NCBI RefSeq assembly: GCF_002949735.1 | Contig: NZ_CP026681.1 | Coordinates: forward strand, 1,860,001 to 1,924,000 | Reading direction: 5' to 3' | Source of the DNA: Nostoc sp. 'Peltigera membranacea cyanobiont' N6 | Lineage (GTDB): Bacteria > Cyanobacteriota > Cyanobacteriia > Cyanobacteriales > Nostocaceae | Length of the DNA stretch: 64,000 bases | The notes under the pieces: model-generated | The model's input: the letters and a program-made list of their open reading frames with translations, nothing else | Databases searched by the model: none | Told to the model about the DNA's origin: nothing | Program-made: the position numbers and the translations under genes | Part shown: in pieces, positions 26,685-36,616 of the stretch | How the letters are laid out: each line of letters starts with the position of its first letter | Position numbering within the stretch: position 1 is the first letter of the stretch

Positions 26685-29600
26685 ATGAATAATCAACCGA
26701 TGAATCAAGACCAGAAAATCACAGCGAATATAAACTCAAGAGATACCTATCAGGGGCAAAAGTGGTTAGTAGAAGAACGAGATGCCTGTGGTGTAGGTTT
26801 TATTGCTCATCGTCAGAATCATACCAGCCACGAAATTGTCGAAAAAGCTTTAGCTGCTTTAACCTGTTTAGAACACCGGGGAGGTTGTAGCGCCGATCGA
26901 GACTCTGGTGATGGTGCTGGAGTCTTGACAGCTATCCCTTGGGATTTGTTCCAACAAGACTTTGCCGAAAGGGGGAAGGAATTTCCATCAATCAATAATA
27001 TGGCTGTAGGGATGATATTTCTCCCACAAGACCAGGAAGCAGCACAAAAAACTAGGGTGGCAGTTGAGCAAGTAGCTACTGAAGAAAAATTGATTGTACT
27101 GGGCTGGCGAGTAGTGCCAGTGCAATCTGATTTACTGGGTGTACAAGCAAGAGAAAATCAACCCCAGATCGAACAAGTTTTGTTAGCTTCTGTTGACAAA
27201 AGTGGCGATGAATTAGAACGACAGTTGTATATTACCCGCCGTCGAATTAGTAAAGTTGCAACCAATATCTCAGAAGAATTTTATATCTGCTCTTTGTCAA
27301 ACCGCACAATTGTTTACAAAGGCATGGTGCGTTCTGCTGTATTAGGAGAATTTTATCAAGATTTAAAAAATCCAGCTTATAAAAGCGCCTTTGCTGTGTA
27401 TCATCGCCGCTTTAGTACCAACACGATGCCCAAATGGCCTCTAGCTCAACCGATGCGGCTTTTGGGTCACAACGGCGAAATTAATACCTTGTTGGGTAAC
27501 ATCAACTGGATGATGGCACGAGAAGCTAGCCTGAATCATCCTGTATGGGGCGATCGCATCAAGGAACTGAAACCATTAGTTCACATTGATAACAGCGACT
27601 CAGCTACACTAGACAACGTACTAGAATTACTGGTGTGTTCTGGACGCAGCCCCTTGGAAGCTTTGATGATTATGGTTCCAGAGGCTTACCAAAATCAACC
27701 CTCTTTAAATGACTCTCCAGAAATTGTTGATTTCTACGAATATTACAGTGGTTTGCAAGAAGCGTGGGATGGGCCAGCGCTTTTAGTATTCAGCGATGGC
27801 AAAAAAGTTGGTGCAACACTAGATCGTAATGGTTTAAGACCAGCCCGCTACCTAATCACCAAAGATGACTACATTGTTGTCGCTTCCGAAGCAGGTGTAG
27901 TGGACTTTCCAGAAGCTGATATTGTCGAAAAAGGTAGACTCGGCCCTGGACAAATGATTGCCGTGGATTTAGTCAACCATGAAGTGCTGAAGAATTGGGA
28001 GATTAAACAGCGCATCGCCAAGCAGCACCCTTATGGAGAATGGCTGCAACAGTACCGTCAAGAACTCAAAGAACTTGTCAGTGTTAAGTCGTCAGATGGT
28101 AATGGAAATGGACATCTGGTTGCTGAAAATGGTAACGGCCATATTACAACTGACAAAATTGACAAGCAAACCTTGCTGCAACTTCAAACTGCCTTTGGCT
28201 ACACCACAGAAGATGTAGAAATGGTGATTCACCAAATGGCGATCGCAGGTTCAGAACCGACTTTCTGCATGGGGGATGATATTCCTTTAGCGGTGCTGTC
28301 AACAAAACCCCACCTGCTTTATGACTATTTCAAACAGCGCTTTGCTCAGGTAACTAACCCGGCGATTGATCCCCTGCGGGAAAAGCTAGTGATGTCTTTG
28401 AAAGTCGAACTGGGTGAACGGGGTAACTTATTAGAACCCAAGGCAGAATATGCTCGGAGATTGAAACTTGAATCGCCAGTGTTAACGGATGGTGAATTAG
28501 AGGCGATAAAGCTTTCGGGATTTGCCACAGCCGAGTTGTCAACCCTATTTGCGATCGCCACTGGCCCTGAAGGATTAAATGCCGCAGTCCAGGCTTTACA
28601 AGCACAAGCAGCTGAATCAGTCCGGGCGGGTGCAAGGATTTTAATCTTAAGCGATAAGGGAAATGACGGTATCAGCCCAGAAGATACATACATTCCTCCC
28701 CTATTAGCAGTGGGTGCTGTACATCATCACCTGATTCGGGAAGGGCTGCGGATGAAAACATCCCTGATTGTCAATACTGCCCAATGTTGGAGTACTCATC
28801 ACTTTGCTTGTCTGATTGGCTATGGTGCTGGCGCAGTCTGCCCATATATGGCTTTAGATACGGTGCGTGATTGGTGCGTCGATCCCAGAACTCAAAAGTT
28901 AATGGCTGTGGAGAAAATTCCTACCCTTACCGTCGAACAAGCTTTAGGAAACTATCGCAAAGCAGTAGAGTCAGGTTTACTGAAAATTCTCTCCAAGATG
29001 GGGATTTCTCTGCTCTCCAGCTATCAAGCAGCCCAAATTTTTGAAGCGATTGGCATTGGTGGAGATTTAATCGAACTAGGATTTCATGGTACGACTTCCC
29101 GTATGGGTGGTTTGAGTGTTAGCGAACTCGCCGATGAAGTACTTTCTTTCCACGTCAAAGCTTTCCCAGAACTGACGACCAAGAAGTTAGAAAACCTGGG
29201 CTTTGTGCAGTACCGTCCTGGTGGCGAGTACCACATGAATAGCCCCGAAATGGTTAAGGCGCTGCATAAGGCTCTAGATGGCAAAAACTACGACCACTAC
29301 GAAGTTTACAAAAAGCACCTCCAAGGTAGACCAGTAACGGCATTGCGAGACTTGCTAGATTTCCAAGGCGATCGCACTTCAATTCCTCTAGAAGAAGTAG
29401 AGTCGGTAGCTGATATTGTCAAACGTTTCTGCACCGGCGGCATGTCTTTAGGCGCTTTGTCAAGAGAAGCCCATGAAACTTTAGCGATCGCCATGAATCG
29501 CATCGGTGGTAAATCTAACTCTGGGGAAGGTGGCGAAGACCCAGTGCGCTATAAAGTTTTAGATGATGTAGACGAGTCTGGTCACTCGCCAACCCTACCT

Positions 29601-31382
29601 CATTTAAAAGGATTGCGGAATGGGGATAAAGCCTATAGTGCCATTAAACAAGTTGCATCAGGACGCTTTGGTGTCACACCAGCGTACCTAGTGAACGCCC
29701 AACAAATTGAAATCAAAATTGCCCAAGGTGCCAAGCCTGGGGAAGGTGGACAACTGCCAGGACCAAAGGTAAGCCAATACATTGCGATGTTAAGGCGCTC
29801 GAAGCCAGGTGTGACACTGATTTCGCCGCCACCGCACCATGATATCTATTCAATTGAAGACCTAGCACAACTGATTTTCGATCTGCACCAAATTAATCCC
29901 AAAGCAAAAGTATCGGTGAAGCTAGTTTCAGAAGTTGGCATTGGCACGATCGCGGCTGGTGTGGCTAAAGCAAATGCTGATATCATCCAGATTTCTGGAC
30001 ATGATGGTGGTACAGGTGCATCGCCACTAAGTTCAATTAAACACGCTGGTTCACCGTGGGAATTAGGTTTAAGTGAAGTGCATCGGGTTTTGATGGAAAA
30101 TAGTTTGCGCGATCGCGTGATTTTACGTGTAGATGGCGGACTTAAGAGTGGTTGGGATGTGGTAATAGGTGCATTGATGGGCGCTGAAGAATTCGGTTTC
30201 GGCTCCATCGCCATGATTGCTGAAGGCTGTATCATGGCGCGAGTTTGCCACAAGAATACCTGCCCTGTGGGTGTTGCTACTCAACAAGAAGAACTTCGCA
30301 AACGGTTTACCGGAATACCAGAAAAGGTTGTTAACTTCTTCTACTTCATCGCCGAAGAAGTGCGTAGTTTGTTAGCACGACTTGGCTACCGTTCTTTGTC
30401 AGAAATCATTGGACGTGCAGATTTGTTGAAACTGCGCGAAGAGGCAAAACTTACCAAAACGCGATCGCTAAACCTGGACTGTTTACTTAAGCTGCCAGAT
30501 ACCAGAGACAATCGTAGCTGGTTAGTCCATGAAGAAGTCCATAGCAACGGCGTGGTTTTGGATGACAAGTTCCTTGCCGATCCCGACATTCAGACTGCCA
30601 TTAGGGATCAGTCTACCGTTACCAAGACTTATCCTATTGTCAATACTGACAGAACAGTGGGTACAAGATTAGCGGGTGCGATCGCTTCTCAATACGGTGA
30701 CAGTGGCTTTGGGGGGCAAATTAATCTTAATTTCACTGGTAGCGTTGGGCAAAGCTTTGGTGCATTCAATCTCCCCGGTATAATTCTGACTCTGGAAGGA
30801 GAAGCAAACGACTACGTAGGCAAAGGGATGCATGGTGGTGAAATCATCATCAAACCTCCAACTGATGCTACCTATAACGCATCACAAAATGTCATAGTTG
30901 GCAATACCTGCCTTTATGGTGCGACTGGTGGCGTATTATTTGCCAACGGTCTAGCCGGAGAGCGATTTGCTGTGAGAAATTCCAAAGGCATAGCAGTGAT
31001 TGAAGGCGCTGGGGATCACTGCTGCGAATATATGACTGGTGGTGCGATCGTCGTCCTCGGCAAAGTAGGACGCAACGTTGCTGCTGGAATGACTGGTGGA
31101 CTAGCATACTTCTTAGATGAAGATGACTCATTTCGTGAGTTAGTCAACCCGGAAATTGTCAAAATCCAACGGGTAATTTCGGAAGTAGGTGCAAAACAAC
31201 TGCAAGACTTAATCCAAACTCATGCAGAACGCACTGGTTCACCAAAGGCGAAGAAAATTCTGCAAAACTGGCAAGAATTTTTACCTAAATTCTGGCAGTT
31301 GGTTCCACCTTCTGAAGCTGATAGTCCCGAAGCTACTCCTGAAAAGACAACAACTGAGTTCAGTTTAGTAACTAGTCATTAG
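26685..31382 (+). CDS. gltS: Ferredoxin-dependent glutamate synthase
   Basis: A 1565-residue Fd-GOGAT that makes two glutamates from glutamine and 2-oxoglutarate. After a 34-residue propeptide the Ntn amidotransferase nucleophile Cys35 appears in RDACGVGF. The central and FMN/synthase domains follow (GGKSNSGEGGEDP, GHDGGTGASPLSS). The 3Fe-4S ligands have the C-x5-C-x4-C spacing in CIMARVCHKNTCPVG (around residue 1180). A C-terminal beta-helix GXGXG domain ends the protein. No small NADPH-binding subunit gene is adjacent, which supports ferredoxin as donor. A Gly/Asn-rich insert (GNGNGH, near 470-485) is a variable linker. Upstream spacing suggests monocistronic transcription. Confidence 0.96.
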   Translation: MNNQPMNQDQKITANINSRDTYQGQKWLVEERDACGVGFIAHRQNHTSHEIVEKALAALTCLEHRGGCSADRDSGDGAGVLTAIPWDLFQQDFAERGKEFPSINNMAVGMIFLPQDQEAAQKTRVAVEQVATEEKLIVLGWRVVPVQSDLLGVQARENQPQIEQVLLASVDKSGDELERQLYITRRRISKVATNISEEFYICSLSNRTIVYKGMVRSAVLGEFYQDLKNPAYKSAFAVYHRRFSTNTMPKWPLAQPMRLLGHNGEINTLLGNINWMMAREASLNHPVWGDRIKELKPLVHIDNSDSATLDNVLELLVCSGRSPLEALMIMVPEAYQNQPSLNDSPEIVDFYEYYSGLQEAWDGPALLVFSDGKKVGATLDRNGLRPARYLITKDDYIVVASEAGVVDFPEADIVEKGRLGPGQMIAVDLVNHEVLKNWEIKQRIAKQHPYGEWLQQYRQELKELVSVKSSDGNGNGHLVAENGNGHITTDKIDKQTLLQLQTAFGYTTEDVEMVIHQMAIAGSEPTFCMGDDIPLAVLSTKPHLLYDYFKQRFAQVTNPAIDPLREKLVMSLKVELGERGNLLEPKAEYARRLKLESPVLTDGELEAIKLSGFATAELSTLFAIATGPEGLNAAVQALQAQAAESVRAGARILILSDKGNDGISPEDTYIPPLLAVGAVHHHLIREGLRMKTSLIVNTAQCWSTHHFACLIGYGAGAVCPYMALDTVRDWCVDPRTQKLMAVEKIPTLTVEQALGNYRKAVESGLLKILSKMGISLLSSYQAAQIFEAIGIGGDLIELGFHGTTSRMGGLSVSELADEVLSFHVKAFPELTTKKLENLGFVQYRPGGEYHMNSPEMVKALHKALDGKNYDHYEVYKKHLQGRPVTALRDLLDFQGDRTSIPLEEVESVADIVKRFCTGGMSLGALSREAHETLAIAMNRIGGKSNSGEGGEDPVRYKVLDDVDESGHSPTLPHLKGLRNGDKAYSAIKQVASGRFGVTPAYLVNAQQIEIKIAQGAKPGEGGQLPGPKVSQYIAMLRRSKPGVTLISPPPHHDIYSIEDLAQLIFDLHQINPKAKVSVKLVSEVGIGTIAAGVAKANADIIQISGHDGGTGASPLSSIKHAGSPWELGLSEVHRVLMENSLRDRVILRVDGGLKSGWDVVIGALMGAEEFGFGSIAMIAEGCIMARVCHKNTCPVGVATQQEELRKRFTGIPEKVVNFFYFIAEEVRSLLARLGYRSLSEIIGRADLLKLREEAKLTKTRSLNLDCLLKLPDTRDNRSWLVHEEVHSNGVVLDDKFLADPDIQTAIRDQSTVTKTYPIVNTDRTVGTRLAGAIASQYGDSGFGGQINLNFTGSVGQSFGAFNLPGIILTLEGEANDYVGKGMHGGEIIIKPPTDATYNASQNVIVGNTCLYGATGGVLFANGLAGERFAVRNSKGIAVIEGAGDHCCEYMTGGAIVVLGKVGRNVAAGMTGGLAYFLDEDDSFRELVNPEIVKIQRVISEVGAKQLQDLIQTHAERTGSPKAKKILQNWQEFLPKFWQLVPPSEADSPEATPEKTTTEFSLVTSH

Positions 31383-31401
31383 ACATAGGAATGAAAATCA
31401 C

Positions 31402-31429
31402 GTAGGCACAATTCACGAATTGTGTCTAC
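31402..31429 (+). terminator. Hairpin downstream of gltS
   Basis: A 13-base-pair stem (one G-T pair) with a two-base nominal loop lies 20 bases after the gltS stop: gtaggcacaattc pairs with gaattgtgtctac. It is followed by caataattttc, a weak T-tract. Confidence 0.7.
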
Positions 31430-31521
31430 CAATAATTTTCGGCAATAAAAATTCAACGGATAGGTTGAAATATTAGCGCCGACTTACTTAAGTCTTTTCT
31501 TGCTAACTGAACTGGATTTAT

Positions 31522-31974
31522 TTATGAACGCCAAGTAAATACCTTTCTCATCATAAATATAATTATACTTGCACCTATTGCCCCTACTATACCCGGAATG
31601 AAAAATGGCCAATTAACTGTCCAATTAACTGAAAAAAAACCAATAATTATTTGAAGTATTTCATGATTAAAATCAATAATTCGTTTAAATATTTCATTTG
31701 GCTTTTTAAATGAAGAATTAAGTAATGTATAGATTAATAGACCTTCATACCCTCCGATAGCACCAACTAATAGTCTAAATATTTCAATGGAAAAATTGGT
31801 TTTCCTTGTGATAAGTAGAGTAGCTATTCCAGCAAATGCTCCTCCAAAAAAACTTAGCCCAAATATTATTGCGAGAAGTATTAATGACTCTCGATTGCTT
31901 GGTGGTTCAGGAAAAGGTGATCCAAAAAATATTGGGAGAAGTATTGATAATCTTAGATCGTCTGGTTCCCACAT
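31522..31974 (-). CDS. Hypothetical membrane protein
   Basis: A 150-residue protein with about four hydrophobic segments (~30-54, 66-85, 105-118 and 122-142) and a short polar N terminus (MWEPDDLRLS). No family is recognised. Base composition is more AT-rich than that of the neighbouring genes, which together with the missing family could indicate a recently acquired gene. It is alone, with gltS converging from the left and the deacetylase gene upstream on the same strand. Confidence 0.6.
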   Translation of the reverse strand: MWEPDDLRLSILLPIFFGSPFPEPPSNRESLILLAIIFGLSFFGGAFAGIATLLITRKTNFSIEIFRLLVGAIGGYEGLLIYTLLNSSFKKPNEIFKRIIDFNHEILQIIIGFFSVNWTVNWPFFIPGIVGAIGASIIIFMMRKVFTWRS

Positions 31975-32047
31975 AATCTAAATTATTCATGATGATTAAT
32001 TTTAATTTTTAGCCAATTAGTATTAACCAATTAACCATAATTAATAA

Positions 32048-32959
32048 TTATTGCTTTTTCTTAGCAAGCAGCTTTTTATCTGCATCTTCCATTTCTAAAA
32101 GTTCTGGAATAGTCACAAAGCGATAGCCTTGTTTTCTAAAATTGCTAATAATTTCTGGCAAAGCTTGTACAGTTCTAGAACGGTTGCCACCACCATCATG
32201 CATCAGCACAATACCACCAGGTTTAGAATCTTTAATTACGTTATCGATCAACTTTGGTACAGGTGGTAATTTGTAGTCAGTGGAGTCAGCCGACCACATA
32301 ATCACAGCATACTTTTGTCCTTTCGCATAAGCAGATAATCCATTGTGCAGCATACCACCAGGCGGTCGGAACAGATTTGTTTTAGCACCTGTAATTTGAT
32401 AAATTAGGTCTGTTGTACGGTCAATTTCATAAGCTGCCGCTTGTTGATTAAAGAAGTGATACCAGTGATGCCAAGTATGGTTAGCAATGACGTGACCTTG
32501 AGTTACAATTTTCTTCCCTATTTCTGGAAAATTTTTTAGGTTCTGCCCGACAACAAAAAACGTTCCTTTGATATTATTTGATTTTAGAATATCTAGTACT
32601 TGCTCTGTAGTGTCAGGCCAAGGGCCATCATCAAAGGTGAGAGCAATCACTTTTTCACCCTGAGTGAGTTTTGCTGCTTCAATTACTGCCCCTTGAAAAC
32701 GTGACGGTAGAGCGTAAGACAGTCCTTTTGTTTGTGCTTCTTGCTGCCAACTTGTAAGCATCACCGCCTTTAATTTCTCAATTCGCTGCTGAGTTCCTAC
32801 GTTTGCGGTTACATCTTTAATATCTATACCTTGTCCACTTTGAGCCTCTGAAGCGTTTGGTCTTAGAAGCATCATGAAAGCAAGGCTAAAAACACCACCT
32901 AAAGCAAGCAGTGCAATTAATATTCCTTCTGGCCACAGAAACGACTTATTGTTTTCCAC
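32048..32959 (-). CDS. Polysaccharide deacetylase family protein
   Basis: A 303-residue membrane-anchored protein: an N-terminal hydrophobic segment (~12-32) and a NodB domain from about 100. Motif 1 is LTFDDGPWPD (catalytic base and metal Asp), motif 2 is HVIANHTWHHW (metal His pair), then FRPPGGMLHNG and a C-terminal IVLMHDGGG. Members remove N- or O-acetyl groups from peptidoglycan, chitin-like or other polysaccharides; the substrate is not evident. The first ~75 residues past the anchor look like a linker. All catalytic residues are intact. Confidence 0.9.
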   Translation of the reverse strand: MENNKSFLWPEGILIALLALGGVFSLAFMMLLRPNASEAQSGQGIDIKDVTANVGTQQRIEKLKAVMLTSWQQEAQTKGLSYALPSRFQGAVIEAAKLTQGEKVIALTFDDGPWPDTTEQVLDILKSNNIKGTFFVVGQNLKNFPEIGKKIVTQGHVIANHTWHHWYHFFNQQAAAYEIDRTTDLIYQITGAKTNLFRPPGGMLHNGLSAYAKGQKYAVIMWSADSTDYKLPPVPKLIDNVIKDSKPGGIVLMHDGGGNRSRTVQALPEIISNFRKQGYRFVTIPELLEMEDADKKLLAKKKQ

Positions 32960-34732
32960 CTCATAGCTCCTTCAAATATCGAACCATCAACCACACTTAT
33001 GCCGGTACGTTATAGCACATTTTTTTAGATATTTTAAGATACCAGTTACTTTCTGCTAATGCTGAAAACTGGAATTTAAACTAACCTAAATTCACAATCG
33101 AGAAGACAGACTACACAGCTTTAACTGAAATCTAGATACTCTATATTTAGATAAGCGCTTATACAATAGTTACTACTGTTTAATGAAAACCCATTCATAA
33201 AAGGCAATGTCTGTACTTCTAGATCCTTATCTCTAGTTCTAAGAAGAAGCATAATTAGATAATTAACCACACCCCAAAATCCTCTTAATAGAAGTTTTGA
33301 ATCAGTTACTGTCTTTCACTTCACAGCTAAGGCAGCATTATACTTTCAAGTTTTATAGCTTTACAAATAAAATGAACCAAACTGTCTTGCCTACAATTTA
33401 TAATTTTTGCAGGCTAAAGTTTTCATCGTCAGACTGTCTGACAGTAAAGTTGTATAATTTACAACTAAGTTCATTATTTGATTAATATATAAAACTACTG
33501 ACAAGGAGAGGGTATCTTCCAAAAAATAGTTTAGTAAACTATTAGTTAATTAAGATATATTCTACTGCCTGCTGTTATTTCTTCTTTTTTAAGAAAAAGT
33601 TAAATTTTCAACTGACAGAATGTTGCCTTGTACTTTCTATGAGATAGACAGACGAAAATTGATTAAATATAGTTTCTCATTGCCAAGGGGCATTTATTCG
33701 TTAATCTATACACTTTTGACTCATTCAGCAAAAATAATTTTATCGGCAGTTTAACTCTATTTTTGATGCTGATACTTAAGCCTAAATTGCTAGTAGCTTT
33801 TTTTATTTTAATTTTCTGCTCGATCGCAAAAGAGGTTCATATATCATTCATAGTACACTTTAATATATACTGTTACCGTGTAATTACCGAAAATAATCCT
33901 ATGTGTATAGGCAAGTTAAAATTTGGAGTAGTATGGAATCTATTGAATCATTAAATTCTAAAATTAAAATGTAATGTTTTTTACTACGACCGCGGACTGT
34001 AATGGCTTTCGTATTTAAAAAAAACATTTACGTAGTGGTTAATTTTATGTAATATCACTTAATACTTTTTTAACTAATTTTTCAGCAAGATTGCTATTTG
34101 CTTTTTTTTGCTAAAGTGAAGCAGATACAGCAGTTTATAAGTAACTGAGGTACAAAATATACAGACATAAAGTTTCTATCTACTGCCGACCCTTGCAGAC
34201 TCGCTCTAAGCGTACTCCTGCAAAGAAGCAAGCTACGCGTAGCGTCTCTAAGAGTTGCTATGCCGCAGGCTTTACGCCGCGCTATCGTGCCTCAGAACCT
34301 GTAACTTCGTACTTCATGTAAAATACAACCATTGTATTGTCAGATATGCAGTAAAATACATTACCACTCAATAACCAATTTTCTTTCTGCTCAAAGAAAA
34401 AAGCGACTGACTGTATCACTCTACCAATCGGTAACTAGATTTTTTAGCAGCAGGAAGCAAAACTGAAAATTATTTAATAACTTGCTTTATAATTGCAACA
34501 ATTAGAATTAAGATTTTTAATTATCTATCTAGGAATCCCAATCCTTAGCTGATATTGCCTTAGACAGTTCGCAGCTTATTTCCAGCATTTTGCTTATCCT
34601 TTGTAAATGAGATAACTGTATTATTTAATATTTGTATGGGTTTATGCAGAACCCAACTTGCTTATCAATATACCTTTTGAGTCAAAATAATCAAGGTATT
34701 TGTCCCACTTCTGAAACTGGCTAAAAACTTTT
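32960..34732. other. 1.77-kb gene-free AT-rich region
   Basis: The largest gap in the window. The short frames inside it (33297-33485, 33763-33954) start at weak codons or look like chance hydrophobic readings. Bases about 34196-34290 carry a GC-rich palindromic dispersed repeat with the core gctacgcgtagc and nearby gccgcaggc. No tRNA, terminator or clear operator was found. Unannotated small RNAs or a decayed gene are possible. Confidence 0.5.
34196..34290. repeat. GC-rich palindromic dispersed repeat
   Basis: Contains the palindrome gctacgcgtagc followed by gtctct and a tail with tgccgcaggc. Related sequences lie at about 10765-10795 and 53508-53545. Its GC content contrasts sharply with the surrounding AT-rich DNA. 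Confidence 0.65.
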
Positions 34733-35305
34733 ATGATTCCTCGCGAAAGTGATGCAAAAGAAGATACTGCGTCGTTAAAAGTATTGCGTAGTTGGCAAGA
34801 AAATCTGATTTTAATTGCGATCGCATTATTTTTAGCACTTCTGATCAGGACTTTTATCGCCGAACCCCGCTATATCCCTTCTGATTCGATGTTGCCAACC
34901 TTACATACTGGCGATCGCCTGGTAGTTGAAAAAGTATCCTACCATTTTCACCCTCCCATAACTGGAGATATTATTGTTTTTCAGCCACCCGCAGAATTAC
35001 AACGTCGGGGATATCCCAAAGACCAAGCTTTTATCAAGCGGGTTATTGGTCAGCCTGGTGAAATAATTAGTGTTGATTCTGGCAAAGTCTATCTGAACGG
35101 TCAACCATTGGCAGAAGACTACATTGCTGAACCACCAAATCAGCCATATCAACCAGTGAAAGTCCCAGAAGACGAATTTTTTGTTATGGGAGATAACCGC
35201 AATGATAGTAATGACTCTCGCTATTGGGGCTTTTTACCCAGAAAAAATGTTATCGGTCGGGCAACATTTCGTTTTTGGCCGCTCGATCGCATTGGGTTTA
35301 TTTAA
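34733..35305 (+). CDS. lepB: Signal peptidase I
   Basis: A 190-residue leader peptidase. One N-terminal membrane segment (~24-42) anchors the protein. The Ser-Lys dyad is visible: Ser52 in PSDSMLPTL and Lys102 in FIKRVIGQPGE. Box E, GDNRNDSNDSRYWGFLP, is intact. It removes signal peptides from exported pre-proteins at the plasma or thylakoid membrane. Cyanobacteria usually have two forms; which one this is cannot be told here. It is preceded by the long gap and followed by a convergent hairpin. Confidence 0.95.
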   Translation: MIPRESDAKEDTASLKVLRSWQENLILIAIALFLALLIRTFIAEPRYIPSDSMLPTLHTGDRLVVEKVSYHFHPPITGDIIVFQPPAELQRRGYPKDQAFIKRVIGQPGEIISVDSGKVYLNGQPLAEDYIAEPPNQPYQPVKVPEDEFFVMGDNRNDSNDSRYWGFLPRKNVIGRATFRFWPLDRIGFI

Positions 35306-35330
35306 ATAGTTAGGAGTCATTCAATTTTGG

Positions 35331-35365
35331 ATTTTAGATTTTTCCTTCAATTCAAAATCTAAAAT
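35331..35365. terminator. Convergent hairpin between lepB and HhH gene
   Basis: A perfect 12-base inverted repeat (attttagatttt / aaaatctaaaat) with an 11-base loop. Being AT-only and symmetrical, it could serve both converging genes. Confidence 0.5.
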
Positions 35366-35413
35366 TGGCAGAGTTAGTAGTTATTTTAAAACTTCTAACT
35401 TCTAACTTTTAAC

Positions 35414-35947
35414 TTAAAATGTTAAATAATACATCAGTTGGGCGATCGCATCACCACTTAACTCTAGCCGTCGTTGAAAATCAGCTAGGTTACGGTAAGG
35501 CCCTACTGATTGCCGATTTTGAACCACTGCTTGCGCTAAAGACAAATCTATAAATGGAATTTGTGCTAGCTTTTCGACTGTTGCTGTATTCGGATTGACT
35601 AAATTGATCGGACTTTCTAGAGATTCATGGTCATAATAAATAAAATTTAGCAGAGGCTTTAATGGTTCCAGGCGCGGCGCTGGTATAGCCAAAGCCGCAG
35701 CAATATCTTCAATACAGTAAAATTTAACACCAGAATGCGAAAGTTCTACAAGCGATCGCGCTTGGTGAATTGACAATCCTGGTAGGCGTAACCAATCATC
35801 TACAGTCGCTTGATTTGCATCAATGCGAATACCTAATTTTGCCGCTATCTGAATTTCTTCCCCAGATTGGAGGCGATAGTAAGGATCGTTGAGGAGTTTG
35901 GCGCGGAGTTTTTGCAGTCTGGGGTTCAAAGGTAGCCAGTTATTCAT
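35414..35947 (-). CDS. Helix-hairpin-helix (ComEA-like) protein
   Basis: A 177-residue soluble protein with two helix-hairpin-helix regions: RIDANQATVDDWLRLPGLSIHQARSLVEL (~45-72) and LVNPNTATVEKLAQIPFIDLSLAQAVVQNR (~115-145), followed by GPYRNLADFQRRL. The NxNTA..L..iPgi pattern is that of the ComEA/ photosystem II PsbU-like HhH fold. There is no signal peptide, unlike true ComEA or PsbU. DNA binding is a family inference. The ATG at 35947 is preferred over the one ten codons upstream. Confidence 0.78.
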   Translation of the reverse strand: MNNWLPLNPRLQKLRAKLLNDPYYRLQSGEEIQIAAKLGIRIDANQATVDDWLRLPGLSIHQARSLVELSHSGVKFYCIEDIAAALAIPAPRLEPLKPLLNFIYYDHESLESPINLVNPNTATVEKLAQIPFIDLSLAQAVVQNRQSVGPYRNLADFQRRLELSGDAIAQLMYYLTF

Positions 35948-36040
35948 ATCGCTTACTTTAACCAATATTGAAGTCAAGCCCCCATCCCAGAAGGGTTGAT
36001 TGTAATGCGATTGGGGTTGAAATCCCCTTTTCGCTTACAT

Positions 36041-36073
36041 AATTACGAATTACGAATTACGAATTACGAATTA
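36041..36073. repeat. acgaatt heptamer repeat
   Basis: Four to five copies of acgaatt lie immediately beyond the stop of the TM2 gene on the minus strand. Confidence 0.8.
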
Positions 36074-36074
36074 T

Positions 36075-36449
36075 TTAAGAAATCTGGTCTAGCAATTGGC
36101 GGCGCTTTTGTTCAAACTCATACTCTGAAATCAGTCCATCCTGACGCAAAGCATCCAATTCACGCATTGCCTCAGCCATTGCTCCTACCTGATTACTTAC
36201 CTTTTGTGAGTTTCTTGTCGCTGACTTGCCGAGATTAAAATTGCGATCGAAAGCTTCTTCATCTTGGGCTAAATACCAAACTCCCTCAATAGCACTAGCT
36301 ACCTTGGGGATAGGTGTCCAGGAAAGCAGCACATACAAAATACCCCACAACGGCTGTCCCAGATAGAATTTATGTAATCCTGAAATTGTCAGCGTGCCAG
36401 AAAAGGCTAAAACAGCAGCAATACTTCGACTTTTGCGCTTAGTCAACAT
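36075..36449 (-). CDS. TM2 domain protein with C-terminal SHOCT-like helix pair
   Basis: A 124-residue protein. Residues ~8-60 form two membrane segments with the TM2 pattern (SGLHKFYLGQPLWGILYVL). The C terminus (~95-124, ELDALRQDGLISEYEFEQKRRQLL) fits the SHOCT motif, a short domain often found at protein C termini. The function is unknown; TM2 proteins are common uncharacterised membrane proteins. It is transcribed divergently from the J-domain gene. Confidence 0.8.
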   Translation of the reverse strand: MLTKRKSRSIAAVLAFSGTLTISGLHKFYLGQPLWGILYVLLSWTPIPKVASAIEGVWYLAQDEEAFDRNFNLGKSATRNSQKVSNQVGAMAEAMRELDALRQDGLISEYEFEQKRRQLLDQIS

Positions 36450-36616
36450 ATTTATAATAAATCTACCAATAACACAGTTCCTTGTCTTGCCCTTCAGACT
36501 TTTGGATGGGAAGTTCCACGCACAATTTAGTATTTGAAGAAATTTGAGTAAGTTTCACATGACTGTGCATTGAGCTTTGATGCTAATTTTAAGTTTTTAA
36601 CAGCTTTATTACTACT

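Noticed and set aside
33297..33954. Two short frames in the 1.77-kb gap
   Set aside because: One starts at TTG and both look like chance readings of AT-rich DNA.
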